Position numbers and translations under genes: made by a program
Shown: in pieces, positions 1 through 8,710 of the stretch
Layout: each line of letters begins with the position of its first letter
Position numbering within the stretch: position 1 is the first letter of the stretch
Notes under the pieces: model-generated
Databases searched by the model: none
What the model was told of the DNA's origin: nothing
Seen by the model: only the letters and a program-made list of their open reading frames with translations
NCBI RefSeq assembly: GCF_003646465.1
Contig: NZ_QZEX01000014.1
Span: 13,677-77,676 of the forward strand
From: Chachezhania antarctica
GTDB taxonomy: Bacteria; Pseudomonadota; Alphaproteobacteria; Rhodobacterales; Rhodobacteraceae
Direction of reading: 5' to 3'
DNA: 64,000 nt

Positions 1-281
1 CCGAAGCCCACGAAATTCGATTGCAGGAAAGACACCATCCGCCCGTCGCGGTCGGCCGCGGTGACCGCCACCGTCCCGCCCCGCCCGGGCAGGCCGGGCG
101 TCGGCAGTGCCGTCCGGCGTTCTATCTTCGCGGCCCGCTTCGCCGCATGAAGGGGATCGCGCAAGGCATCGCGCAACAGGGACTGTCCGTCGGGGTCACC
201 AAGTGCGGCGGCAATATCGGCCGAGGCGCACTTGAAGGCCTCGATCTGAAGATGCCGGCCTTCGACGCCGTCGGGATCCTT
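1..281 (-). pseudogene. Gamma-glutamyltransferase fragment, cut by window edge and 5'-truncated
   Basis: The minus strand translates without a stop from base 281 down to the left edge. It shows HLQIEAFKCASAD, then GRGGTVAV, DRDGRMVSFLQSN and FVGFG. These are the landmarks around the autoprocessing site of gamma-glutamyltransferases, Ntn hydrolases that cleave the gamma-glutamyl bond of glutathione. The Thr of GGT (bases 72-74) sits where the family has its nucleophile. Immediately upstream is an in-frame TAG (282-284), followed by IS3-type sequence, so the start and most of the large subunit are missing here. The rest of the gene would lie to the left. It is almost certainly inactive, unless the 5' half lies elsewhere in the genome. 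Confidence 0.72.
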
Positions 282-287
282 CTAGGG

Positions 288-626
288 CGCTTCGAAATGG
301 AGAACTGCCCGCGATGTTCGGCCAACGACGCGCACTTTACTTTACTGTGCGTCCCTGGCGAAGTACGCGCTCGTCATTGTCCGCGGACCAATGGCGGACA
401 ACGGCTCGTCCTTTTTCAGGATGTCACGCCCCTCCGAAACCCGCGCCAACTCCTTCTTCAGGCGCAGGATCTCGGTGTCCTTTTCCGCCTCTCCAGATGA
501 TCCCTTCGCGAAAGTCTTCTTCCAAGCGTAGAGCGAATTCGGGCTGACCCCGAGACCGCCCGACACTTACGTGACCCCGTAGCCCCGCTCGGAAATCTGC
601 GCGACCGCGTCCCGCTTCAACTTATT
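288..626 (-). mobile_element. IS3-family transposase relic (OrfA tail plus first codons of OrfB)
   Basis: Reading leftward from 626, the minus strand gives KLKRDAVAQISERGYGV, a TAA stop (567-569), then GVSPNSLYAWKK and EILRLKKELARV, ending in RDILKK and YFARDAQ. This is the helix-turn-helix and leucine-zipper region of an IS3-type OrfA. In another frame AEHRGQFSI follows (about 298-322), the usual first residues of the matching OrfB. The copy is dead: it has an internal stop, a small insertion between RDILKK and YFARD, and loss of nearly all of OrfB. Its left end abuts the truncated gamma-glutamyltransferase, so an insertion or recombination through this element probably broke that gene. Confidence 0.75.
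369..410. repeat. Micro-insertion with inverted repeat between 7-bp direct repeats
   Basis: Inside the OrfA relic, the sequence gctcgtc occurs at 369-375 and again at 404-410. Between the copies lies a perfect 8-bp inverted repeat, ttgtccgc (377-384) and gcggacaa (394-401), with a 9-bp spacer. The segment splits the conserved join between RDILKK and YFARD. It may be a small insertion with duplicated target, or a templated repair scar. Confidence 0.5.
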
Positions 627-637
627 GCCGGGCCTTT

Positions 638-999
638 CATCCGGATGCCGAGGACGGACTGGCCGATCTTGAAAGTGCCGTGCCTATGTCCACCGCGCCC
701 GAACACCTGTCCGGGGGCACCGAGCCGGCCCAGGACGATCCGGACAAAGACACCGAGGAAGAGACCATACGCAGGACATGATGGGACACCGGCGGACTGG
801 CGCCGCAGCGCCGGACCTGCAGGCAAACGCCCGGCATCGCGGCTTGCGCGCCGATTCCGCTTGTCTTGACGCTGGCATGACGCATCGACAACGGATCCGC
901 GTTTCCACCGAAAGACGCTCCCGGGGTCCGGCGCGCCGGACCCGGGTGCGTCACAAGCGGATCGCCGCAGCATGGCCCTGATGCGGCCATCCCTGTCGT
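638..999. other. Non-coding decayed segment
   Basis: No recognisable gene was found here. On the plus strand, 638-781 reads as an open acidic tail (contains EDGLADLESAV and DDPDKDTEEET) ending in TGA. It has no start, no ribosome binding site and no family match I know, so it may be the remains of a gene 3' end cut by the IS3 relic, or chance. Confidence 0.3.
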
Positions 1000-1013
1000 G
1001 CGACTGATGTCGC
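972..1013 (-). terminator. Two hairpins after the autotransporter gene
   Basis: Directly downstream of the autotransporter stop are two perfect short hairpins: gcgac-tgat-gtcgc (1000-1013) and atggcc-N7-ggccat (972-990). There is no T tract, so intrinsic termination is only possible. Confidence 0.3.
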
Positions 1014-1014
1014 G

Positions 1015-4000
1015 TCAGAAGCGGAATTCGATCCGCGCAGAGCCGCCATAATCGTAGCTGTTTTCAGACAGCGCGGCCTGACCCAGGAGCGAGATGGACA
1101 GATTGTCCCGCAGCTCGACTTCGATCCCGGCGGCGAAATCGCCCTGGTAGCGGTCGCTGGTCAGCGCGCCGTTGAACGCACCCGGCGCATCCGCACCGAC
1201 AAGCGTGCTGGACATGGTCAGGGTCGGATCGGTCAGCGCCACAGTGACCCCGGCCCGAAAAAAGGCCAGGGCCGAGCGGTTGCTGGCCTGGAAGGCGCGG
1301 CCCACTTCCACCGCCGGGGTAAAGGCCAGCCAGTCTTCGCTGACCGAATTCACGTTCCAGTTCAGCCCGCCATCGCCGGATTCGGTGAACCCGTCCTGCC
1401 AGACCTGCGTATAGGCCAGCGCGGCCGAGGGCTTGGCATAGAACCCGCCCTGCCCCAGGAACACCGCCGAGGCGCGCAGTTCCGCGCCCAGGAATCGGCC
1501 GTCGACATCCGCGTTCGCGGTCCGTGCAACGCCACCGCTTGTATATCCGCGCTCGTAATCCAGCGAGTACAGGCCGCCTGTCACGGCGCCCGACAAGGTA
1601 TATCGCCCGATTTCCTTTTTCAGCGCGACGCCACCCGAATAGCGGTCGCCATCCTGCGAGAAGTTCTCGCCCCCGATGGAGAGCGTTTCAAGCTGGCCGG
1701 CGAGTTCAACGAACAGGTCGGCCCCCACTTCGCGCTGCGTTCCAAGCGCCAGACCCCAGGCCGATTCAGTGAATTCCGGGCTTTCGCTGGTGCGGTCCTG
1801 ATGGCGGCGCGACCCGATCCCCATGCCCCAGCTGCAATTGTTCTGGTGCAGGAAATCAAGCCCGGCATCGGGATCGATGTCCGGGCAACTTTGCAGCAGC
1901 TGGTTAAGCGCATGGGACGAGGAAATCGCACTGGATGCGCCGGTCAGGTGTTCTTCGGGCGCATAGTGACGATAGGCCGTTCTCAGCTCTTCGCCTGTCA
2001 TGGTGTTCAGGAATTCCGTGGCAAGCAACGACAGCTCGTCCTTGAGTGTCTCCGATTGCCCGTTCTGGATCGATGTCATGGTGTCGCTGAAGTAGCTCGC
2101 GTAGTTGAGCGCGTTGCCGCTCAGCTCCACGCCCGAGGCAGCGCCGGAATAATCCACCGTGAAGTCCACGTAGACGCCGGCGCCATCACCGCTGGAATCG
2201 TCCTTCGTGTAGACGGTGTAGGTGGCGACGGAGGTATTGGTCACGGTCGAGTCGCTGAGTGTCAGGCGTTTGGACTCGTCCACCTCGGCGACCTGCAGCG
2301 TGCCCTTGTCGCCGCTGGCATAGGTCGTCGACCCGCTCCAGACAGGTTTGAAGTTGGCATCGCTGAAACTCACGGTGGCCGCGTCCTCAAGCCCGGTGAA
2401 GGACAGCAGGTCGTTGGTCACGGTCGCGCCGTCCGAACTTTCGGCATCGATCAGAACCGTTCCGGACTCGGCGAAATCGCCGCCCAGACTGATCTGGCTG
2501 GTCCCGATCGTTCCGACACCATAGGCCGACAGCGTGGCGCCGGTTTCGCCGGTATAATTGCCCATCTCGCCCAGGTAGACCGTGCTGCCCGCGGCAAAGG
2601 TCGCGCCCTTCTTGTTCTCGAACTCGGTCCGATTGCTGTCCGACAGCTGCAAGGAGCCCGACAGGAGTCCGCCGTCGTTGTTGTGGATCCGCAGACCACC
2701 GGTGTCGTCATTGGCGATCACCACCGAATCCAGGTCGGCACTGCGGAGCGTGCCGGAGTTGTCGATCAGGTTCGAATAGTGGATCGTCCCGTCGGTGTTC
2801 ATCTTCATGCGCCCGCCCGACACGGCGATGGTCTCGTAGGCGTTCTTGTTGGTGGTCTCGACCACCGCTCCCGCCTGCACATAGAGATGCGAGGTGCCGC
2901 GGCATTGGTCGTCGGCCTGATCGCATGAACCCGAGGTCGTCCAGTCGCCCTTTGGATCGTCACTGCCGGTTTCCGAGGATTGCACCAGGATCGCGCGGGC
3001 ATCCTTGCCCTCGGCCTTGATGGAGCCGCCAACATAAAGCTTGACGCCGCCGGAATAGCTGTCGCCGCCCGACGCGCTTTGCAGGAACACCCCGTGCGCA
3101 CCTTCGCCCGTCACGTGGATATCGCCCTGGAGGTCGGCGTTGACATAGCCGCCGTCACCGTCGCCCCCGGCGCTGCCGACGCCCGTCGTGTAGGTAGTGG
3201 CAACCGCCTGGGTGTCGAGCGACCCGGCGGCGCCGCCGCCGCCGCCCACGGAATGGGCCCAGACGCCGTGGGCGTTCTTGCCCGAGGTGGTGATCGAGCT
3301 GTCGGCATCCATGGCTATCGCCACGTCACCGCCACTGCCGGCCCCGCCGCCATCGTCCCCGCCGAAGGCCTGCGCACCCATGGTCTCGGCAAAGTTCGAG
3401 ATGGCCGTGACGATGTTGCCCTCGATGTCGCCACCGTTGCCGCCACTGCCGCCGAGCGACTGGGCATGGATCCCCATCGCGCCATCGCCTTCGGTGATGA
3501 TGGATCCGCTGTCTTTGAGAGAAACCGACACGTCGCCGCCATCGCCGCCGCCCGCACCGGAATGCGTGATGGTGATCGAGGTGATCAGCCCTTGGCTGCC
3601 ATCGCCGGCATTGCCGCCGCCGCCGCCGACGGACTGCGCATAGATCGCCGTGGCGCTGTCGCCCGTGGTGTGCAGCTTGCCGGAACTGGTGACCGACACA
3701 TCGCTGCCATGACCCGAGGATCCGGCCTTGCCACCGACGTCGATGCTCCAGCTCAGGAGGCTGCCGGGCATGCCCTTTACCGACTTGTAGGTGTCGTAGA
3801 TGTCATCTAGCCATTCGCCGGCATTCGCGACCGTTTCGATCCAGCCCGTCTTCCCGGGTGTCCCGTTGCCCGAGTTGCCACCGCCGCCGCCGACCGACTG
3901 CGCGAAGATCGCATAGGACGCGGCACCTTCGGTCGTGATGGTGCCATCGGAATGGGTGACCTTGACATCTCCGCCATCGCCCGAGGCCCCGTTGTCGCCG

Positions 4001-7000
4001 CCCTGGGTGTAGGTCAGCGAAACGGCCTTGTTGCTCTTCTTCGGATCGCTGCCCTTCGGCGCCTTCTCCTTTTTCGTGTAGCCGAACGTATGCGACCCGG
4101 CCTGGCCGCCGTCCCCGCCGCCACCGCCGACAGACTGGGCGTAGATCCCGTAGGACGTGTCGGTCTTGGTGGAAATGTCGCCGGTGTTGGTGACGGTGAC
4201 GGTGTCGCCGTGGGCCGCCGTGCCGCCGGATCCGCCGATCGCGGCGTCCAGGTCGACGGTTGTGCTCTCGCCCTTGGGCTTCCAGTAGCCGTCCAGTGCA
4301 AGCGCATAGCCCGCCCCCGCGACGCCGCCATTGCCGCCGACCGATTGCGCATAGATACCGTGGGCATTGCCGCCGGTCGTGGTCACCGAGGCGTCATTCT
4401 CGACCGTCACCTTGTTGGCGACGGCCCCGTCCCCACCGGACCCGCCGACAGTCACCGTGACCTCGCCCGAGGATTCACCGCTGCCCTGGGTGTTCAGGGC
4501 ATAGCTGCCGCCGCCGACGCCGCCGTTGCCGCCGACCGACTGGGCAAAGATGCCCGTCGAATAATGCCCGCTGGTGGTCAGGTCGCCGCCCTTCTGGTTG
4601 GTGATCCCGACGGTCCCGCCCTTGCCGGAATCCCCGCCGTCGCCACCGACGGCGACATTGACCGAACCGCCGAATTCCGCGGAGACGTTGACCGTTCCGG
4701 AGATCACCGCGCCGCCGTCGCCGCCGCTCCCGCCGACCGACTGGGCGTAGAGCCCCCGCGCGGTGTAGCCGGAGGTCGTGACCGCGCCGGAATTGGTCAG
4801 ATCCACGTTGCCGCCGACACCGCCCTTGCCACCCGTGCCGCCCACGGCGACATTGACCGACCCCGAGATCGGACCGCCGGTCCCCGAGCCCGTCACCAGC
4901 AGCCCGCCCTTGCCGCCACCGCCGCCCAGGGCCTGGGCGGAAACGGCATCAGACGTGTCGCCGGTTGTTGCGACCTTGCCCGTGTTGGTCAGCGACACTT
5001 CGCCGGACGTGCCACCGTCGCCGCCATCCGCGCCATGCGCGATGTTGACCGCGGCGATGCTGAGCGCGCCCGACACCGTCACGCCGCCTGCGCCGCCGCC
5101 GCCGCCGATGCTTTGCGCCTGCACGCCAAGGGCCTGGCCCCCGGCGGTGGTCACGTCGGCCGCGTTGCTCAGCGTGACCTTGCCCGCGCTGCCCCCCGAT
5201 CCGCCGTCGCCGCCATGGGTATAGCTCAGGTCGATCGAGATATCCCCCGAGACCGTCGTGCCCGACTGGCCGCCGCCGCCGGCGATGCTCTGCGCGAGAA
5301 TGCCGGTGGACAGGTGGCCCTTGGTCCCGATGGAGCCGGACGTGGTCACATCGACATCGTCGGCATCGCCACCGGCGCCGCCGGAAGAGCCCAACTTGAC
5401 CGATCCCGCGTCGATCCCGATATCGCAATCGATTGTGTGGCCGCCCTTGCCGCCGCCGCCGCCCTGCGATTGCACCAGCACGCCCAGGGCATTGTCGCCG
5501 CCGGTCTGGATCGTGCCGTCCGACACAAGCGTCACGGCGGCGCCGGTGCCGCCGGTCCCCCCGTTGGAGCCCTGGTTGCCGACGTAGCTGCTCATGTTCA
5601 GGCCGACGTTGGAATCGGTCACGTTGCTCGCATGGCCGCCGCCGCCGCCCAGCGACTGTGCGAAGACCGCGTCGGAATGGTCGCCCGACGTGGTGACATC
5701 GGTCTTGGTATTCGCCGTGACCACGCCGCCGTCGCCGCCGGCCCCGCCATCGGTCCCCATGTCATGGCCGAATTCGATCGACGCAGCGCCCGCCTGCGTG
5801 TTGGTGCCGGCAGAGCCGCCCCCGCCGCCCACCGACTGGATCAGGACGCCCACCGAGCTGTGGCCTCCGGTCGTCACCTTCCCCGTCAGGCCGACCGTAT
5901 CCGTGTCGCCGATATCGACCGTTCCGCCATGATGGCCGCTGGAGCTTTTCTGGGACCCGGTCTGCGAATTGAAGGTCAGGCCGATGCTGGCATTGACCAC
6001 CGATCCGCCGGCGCCGCCACCGCCGCCGACGCTCTGCGCCATGAAGCCGGCCGACTTGAACCCCTTGGTTTCGATATCGACCGAAGCACCGTCCGCTGCC
6101 GTGATGGAGATGTCACCGCCGCTGCCGCCGTCACCGCCGGAGGTGCCGATCGCCGGTTTGATCAGGTCGAGCCCGACGACCGTGCTGCCACCGTGACCGC
6201 CGCCGCCGCCGATCGAGGAGATCAGAACGCCGTCGGCCACGTCGCCTTCAGTCGTGACCTTGAACGTGCCGCTCTTGAAGTCCACGGACACATCGCTGCC
6301 GCTGCCGCCGCCGCCGCCATTCGCACCAAGCGCCCAAGCTCCCTTGGGCGACGTCGACTTGCCGCCGCCGTTGCCGATGCTGCTGATCATGGCCCCGACC
6401 GAATACTTGCCAGAGGTGTTGATCGTCGTGTCACCGTCGTTGGTCACGGTGACGTCGCCGGCATTGCCGCCCTCCCCACCCTGACCGCCAAGCGCGACAA
6501 CGCCATCGTTGCCGCCGCTGACGCCGCCGCCGCCGCCCGCGCTCATCGCCAGTATGCCCGGGGCATCCTCGCCCTTGGTGGTGATGGAGTTGGTCCCGGT
6601 CAGCGTGACCTCGACCTTGCCACCTGCGCCACCAGCCCCGCCCGTGGCGCCGATCGCATCGAACCCCTCGTCTTTCGATCCGGTGCCGCCGCCGCCTCCG
6701 ATCGACGCCGCGATCAGGCCGACCGCATAATCTCCGGCGGTATCAATGCTGTAATCCTCAAGCGTGGCTGACACAGTACCGCCATCACCACCGCTTTCGC
6801 CATTCGCCCCGTAGGCGACAAATCCGTCGGACTCACCGGAGCTTCCCGCAAAACCGCCGACGCTCTCGATCAGTATTCCGACCGCCTGCTCTCCGCTCGT
6901 GGTTATGGTGCCACTTTTCAGGTCGACGCTCGCATCGCCGCCGGGACCCGGTTCATTGGCATGCCCGCCATTACCGTCGAACCAGCTCTTGCCAGGGCCG

Positions 7001-8163
7001 CCTTCGCCGCCTGCACCGCCGAGACTCTGGATCAGGACACCCACCGCGGTGTCCCCGGTCGTGGTGATATCGCCCTCATAGGTGATCGACACATTGCCGC
7101 CGGTCCCGCCGTGGCCGCCATTGCCGCCAATGCCATCGTCCGGGCCGTGGCCTTCGCCGCCTTCGCCGCCGTTCCCCGCTTCGCTGATCGCGAGGATGCC
7201 GTGCACGCTTGTCCCCGTCGTCGAGATCGACTTCTTGCCGCCCTGGGCCAACAGCGTGACATCACCGCCATCCCCGCCCGCTCCACCGCGCCCGCCGGTG
7301 GCCGTGTTGTCCGACAGCCCCTCTCCGGCTTCCGCGCCATCGCCGCCGCTGCTGAGCAGAGTAAGCCCTGCGCTGTCGCTCGACTTGATTTCGAACGGAT
7401 CGCCGTCCGTCAGCGTCACTGTGACGTCGCCGCCCTTGCCGCCCTCACCGCCTTCGCCACCATCGCCCTGGTGAAATCCGCTCTGGTTGGTGCCCTTGCC
7501 GCCCTTGCCGCCATCGCCACCCTCGCTGACGGCCTTGACGCCCGGGCCGTCGGTGGTCTTGAAGACGTATCCTGCGTCGCTGCTGTCGCCGGCATCCACA
7601 AGAACGGTCAACGTGCCGCCGTTGCCGCCTGTGCCGCCGACACCGCCATGGGCCGTTCCGAATGCGCTGTCTTCGTTCGCCTCGCCGCCCACGCCACCTT
7701 CGCTCACCAGCCGGATGCCGCTCGCGTCGCTGTCCATTCCAGAACCGCCGTCGTCGAAATGCATGGTCGAGGACAGATCGCCACCGTCGCCGCCGTCACC
7801 CCCATCCTGACCGTCTTCGTGATCATCCTTGGTGGCGTCGTGTCCCTCATCCCCGTTATCTTCGAGGTTGAGCGCATAGGAATGGTTGGCCGAAAGATCG
7901 GCACTGATGCTTTTGGTGACATCCTTGTAGGTGATATCGGTGACCGAGCCGTCGGGCTTGTAGACATAGGGGATATCATCGCCCGTACAGGTCATCGTCG
8001 TGCCGTCGGTGGTACATGCAGCCCCCGCGGGCAGCGCGAGGACCGACAGGACGGTTACCAGCGCCCCGGTCAGGGCCGTGGTCGATCTGACGGATCTGTA
8101 CACAGGGCCACGGCCTGCGGCGGGGCGAACCTCTGCAAAGGAATGTGTGGGGGTGATATGCAT
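1015..8163 (-). CDS. Giant Gly-rich repeat autotransporter (type Va secretion)
   Basis: 2382 residues from ATG 8163; a TTG nine codons upstream is possible, but TAAGGA lies upstream of the ATG at a slightly long spacing. It has a long signal peptide (basic stretch, ALTGALVTVLSVLALPAGA, cleavage near residue 50). Next comes a passenger of about 26 imperfect repeats of 65-75 residues with the pattern TTSG..A.GV.AQSVGGGGG.GG, then a linker region. The last ~300 residues form a beta-barrel ending in aromatic FRF, as in autotransporter translocators. The repeats should form a long beta-solenoid on the cell surface. The family suggests adhesion or biofilm, but no catalytic motif is visible. It stands alone and has its own AT-rich upstream region. 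Repeat-driven length change between strains is likely. Confidence 0.9.
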   Translation of the reverse strand: MHITPTHSFAEVRPAAGRGPVYRSVRSTTALTGALVTVLSVLALPAGAACTTDGTTMTCTGDDIPYVYKPDGSVTDITYKDVTKSISADLSANHSYALNLEDNGDEGHDATKDDHEDGQDGGDGGDGGDLSSTMHFDDGGSGMDSDASGIRLVSEGGVGGEANEDSAFGTAHGGVGGTGGNGGTLTVLVDAGDSSDAGYVFKTTDGPGVKAVSEGGDGGKGGKGTNQSGFHQGDGGEGGEGGKGGDVTVTLTDGDPFEIKSSDSAGLTLLSSGGDGAEAGEGLSDNTATGGRGGAGGDGGDVTLLAQGGKKSISTTGTSVHGILAISEAGNGGEGGEGHGPDDGIGGNGGHGGTGGNVSITYEGDITTTGDTAVGVLIQSLGGAGGEGGPGKSWFDGNGGHANEPGPGGDASVDLKSGTITTSGEQAVGILIESVGGFAGSSGESDGFVAYGANGESGGDGGTVSATLEDYSIDTAGDYAVGLIAASIGGGGGTGSKDEGFDAIGATGGAGGAGGKVEVTLTGTNSITTKGEDAPGILAMSAGGGGGVSGGNDGVVALGGQGGEGGNAGDVTVTNDGDTTINTSGKYSVGAMISSIGNGGGKSTSPKGAWALGANGGGGGSGSDVSVDFKSGTFKVTTEGDVADGVLISSIGGGGGHGGSTVVGLDLIKPAIGTSGGDGGSGGDISITAADGASVDIETKGFKSAGFMAQSVGGGGGAGGSVVNASIGLTFNSQTGSQKSSSGHHGGTVDIGDTDTVGLTGKVTTGGHSSVGVLIQSVGGGGGSAGTNTQAGAASIEFGHDMGTDGGAGGDGGVVTANTKTDVTTSGDHSDAVFAQSLGGGGGHASNVTDSNVGLNMSSYVGNQGSNGGTGGTGAAVTLVSDGTIQTGGDNALGVLVQSQGGGGGKGGHTIDCDIGIDAGSVKLGSSGGAGGDADDVDVTTSGSIGTKGHLSTGILAQSIAGGGGQSGTTVSGDISIDLSYTHGGDGGSGGSAGKVTLSNAADVTTAGGQALGVQAQSIGGGGGAGGVTVSGALSIAAVNIAHGADGGDGGTSGEVSLTNTGKVATTGDTSDAVSAQALGGGGGKGGLLVTGSGTGGPISGSVNVAVGGTGGKGGVGGNVDLTNSGAVTTSGYTARGLYAQSVGGSGGDGGAVISGTVNVSAEFGGSVNVAVGGDGGDSGKGGTVGITNQKGGDLTTSGHYSTGIFAQSVGGNGGVGGGSYALNTQGSGESSGEVTVTVGGSGGDGAVANKVTVENDASVTTTGGNAHGIYAQSVGGNGGVAGAGYALALDGYWKPKGESTTVDLDAAIGGSGGTAAHGDTVTVTNTGDISTKTDTSYGIYAQSVGGGGGDGGQAGSHTFGYTKKEKAPKGSDPKKSNKAVSLTYTQGGDNGASGDGGDVKVTHSDGTITTEGAASYAIFAQSVGGGGGNSGNGTPGKTGWIETVANAGEWLDDIYDTYKSVKGMPGSLLSWSIDVGGKAGSSGHGSDVSVTSSGKLHTTGDSATAIYAQSVGGGGGNAGDGSQGLITSITITHSGAGGGDGGDVSVSLKDSGSIITEGDGAMGIHAQSLGGSGGNGGDIEGNIVTAISNFAETMGAQAFGGDDGGGAGSGGDVAIAMDADSSITTSGKNAHGVWAHSVGGGGGAAGSLDTQAVATTYTTGVGSAGGDGDGGYVNADLQGDIHVTGEGAHGVFLQSASGGDSYSGGVKLYVGGSIKAEGKDARAILVQSSETGSDDPKGDWTTSGSCDQADDQCRGTSHLYVQAGAVVETTNKNAYETIAVSGGRMKMNTDGTIHYSNLIDNSGTLRSADLDSVVIANDDTGGLRIHNNDGGLLSGSLQLSDSNRTEFENKKGATFAAGSTVYLGEMGNYTGETGATLSAYGVGTIGTSQISLGGDFAESGTVLIDAESSDGATVTNDLLSFTGLEDAATVSFSDANFKPVWSGSTTYASGDKGTLQVAEVDESKRLTLSDSTVTNTSVATYTVYTKDDSSGDGAGVYVDFTVDYSGAASGVELSGNALNYASYFSDTMTSIQNGQSETLKDELSLLATEFLNTMTGEELRTAYRHYAPEEHLTGASSAISSSHALNQLLQSCPDIDPDAGLDFLHQNNCSWGMGIGSRRHQDRTSESPEFTESAWGLALGTQREVGADLFVELAGQLETLSIGGENFSQDGDRYSGGVALKKEIGRYTLSGAVTGGLYSLDYERGYTSGGVARTANADVDGRFLGAELRASAVFLGQGGFYAKPSAALAYTQVWQDGFTESGDGGLNWNVNSVSEDWLAFTPAVEVGRAFQASNRSALAFFRAGVTVALTDPTLTMSSTLVGADAPGAFNGALTSDRYQGDFAAGIEVELRDNLSISLLGQAALSENSYDYGGSARIEFRF

Positions 8164-8514
8164 TTGAGTGACCGATTCCTTACAGAGCAATAGGACTAAC
8201 TGTTTATAAGCTAAGCTTAACTTTGTTAATCGATATTCCCCAAGAGGCTTTCCCTTTGACTAAAAGGTCCCTGACGGGGTCAGCATATCAAGCGTTTTCG
8301 CTCCGAGCGGTGCGTGCATTTGGGGACAGACGCCGGACCGGTCGTCTCCCGCCGAGGCTCCTTGCTGTTCGGGAGCGGCGGTCCTGTTGTGCATCGCAGC
8401 GGATTTGCCTCTCCAACCGCTTACGTTTGGTTCGGGTCTGGGTCGCAGTTATGCATGACGGCGGCGCCCGGAGGTGTTGGATCGCGACGAGGATAGCGCG
8501 CACCATCGGGCCGG
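8164..8514. promoter_or_regulatory. Upstream region of the autotransporter, candidate promoter
   Basis: This gene-free stretch has an AT-rich block at about 8195-8235 that stands out from the GC-rich surroundings. On the minus strand, TTAACA (8229-8224) and TATAAA (8208-8203) are 15 bp apart, a short but possible sigma-70 spacing about 40 bp before the ATG at 8163. I see nothing supportable in 8240-8514. Confidence 0.35.
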
Positions 8515-8640
8515 TTATGGCGACGCTTCGATCAGGGCCTTGGTGTTTGAGTTTGCCGATTGATCCGAAAGCGCATCCAGCAACTCGGTCCGGTTCTTGA
8601 AGTGCCAATGGAAACTGGACCGTGCGCATATTGTACAGCA
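8515..8640 (-). pseudogene. TetR/AcrR regulator relic (DNA-binding domain only)
   Basis: The minus strand reads ARSSFHWHFKNRTELLDAL followed by NTKALIEAS and a stop at 8515. SSFHWHFKNR.ELLDAL is the recognition helix and following segment of TetR-family regulators. No start, first helix or ligand-binding domain is present, so this is a fragment of about 37 codons. It lies just upstream of soxB, in the opposite orientation, where a divergent regulator of the operon would be expected. Whether it once regulated soxBDAG cannot be told. Confidence 0.6.
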
Positions 8641-8710
8641 ATGAATGCACCTGTAGCGATAGCATCGGAGGCCAAGCCCGAAGCCGCGGCGGCGGAAGCG
8701 AGGGGACAGG

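Noticed and set aside
638-781. Acidic open frame on the plus strand
   Set aside because: No start or family match; kept only as a note in the non-coding segment.
3952-6771. Long open frame antisense to the autotransporter (Ala/Arg/Asp-rich)
   Set aside because: Shadow of the GGC-rich repeat on the other strand; no start signal, no domain, composition matches antisense of Gly repeats.
3180-7700. Direct repeats resembling a CRISPR array
   Set aside because: The repeats are in-frame codons for Gly-rich protein units with variable spacing; no constant repeat plus unique spacers, no cas genes.
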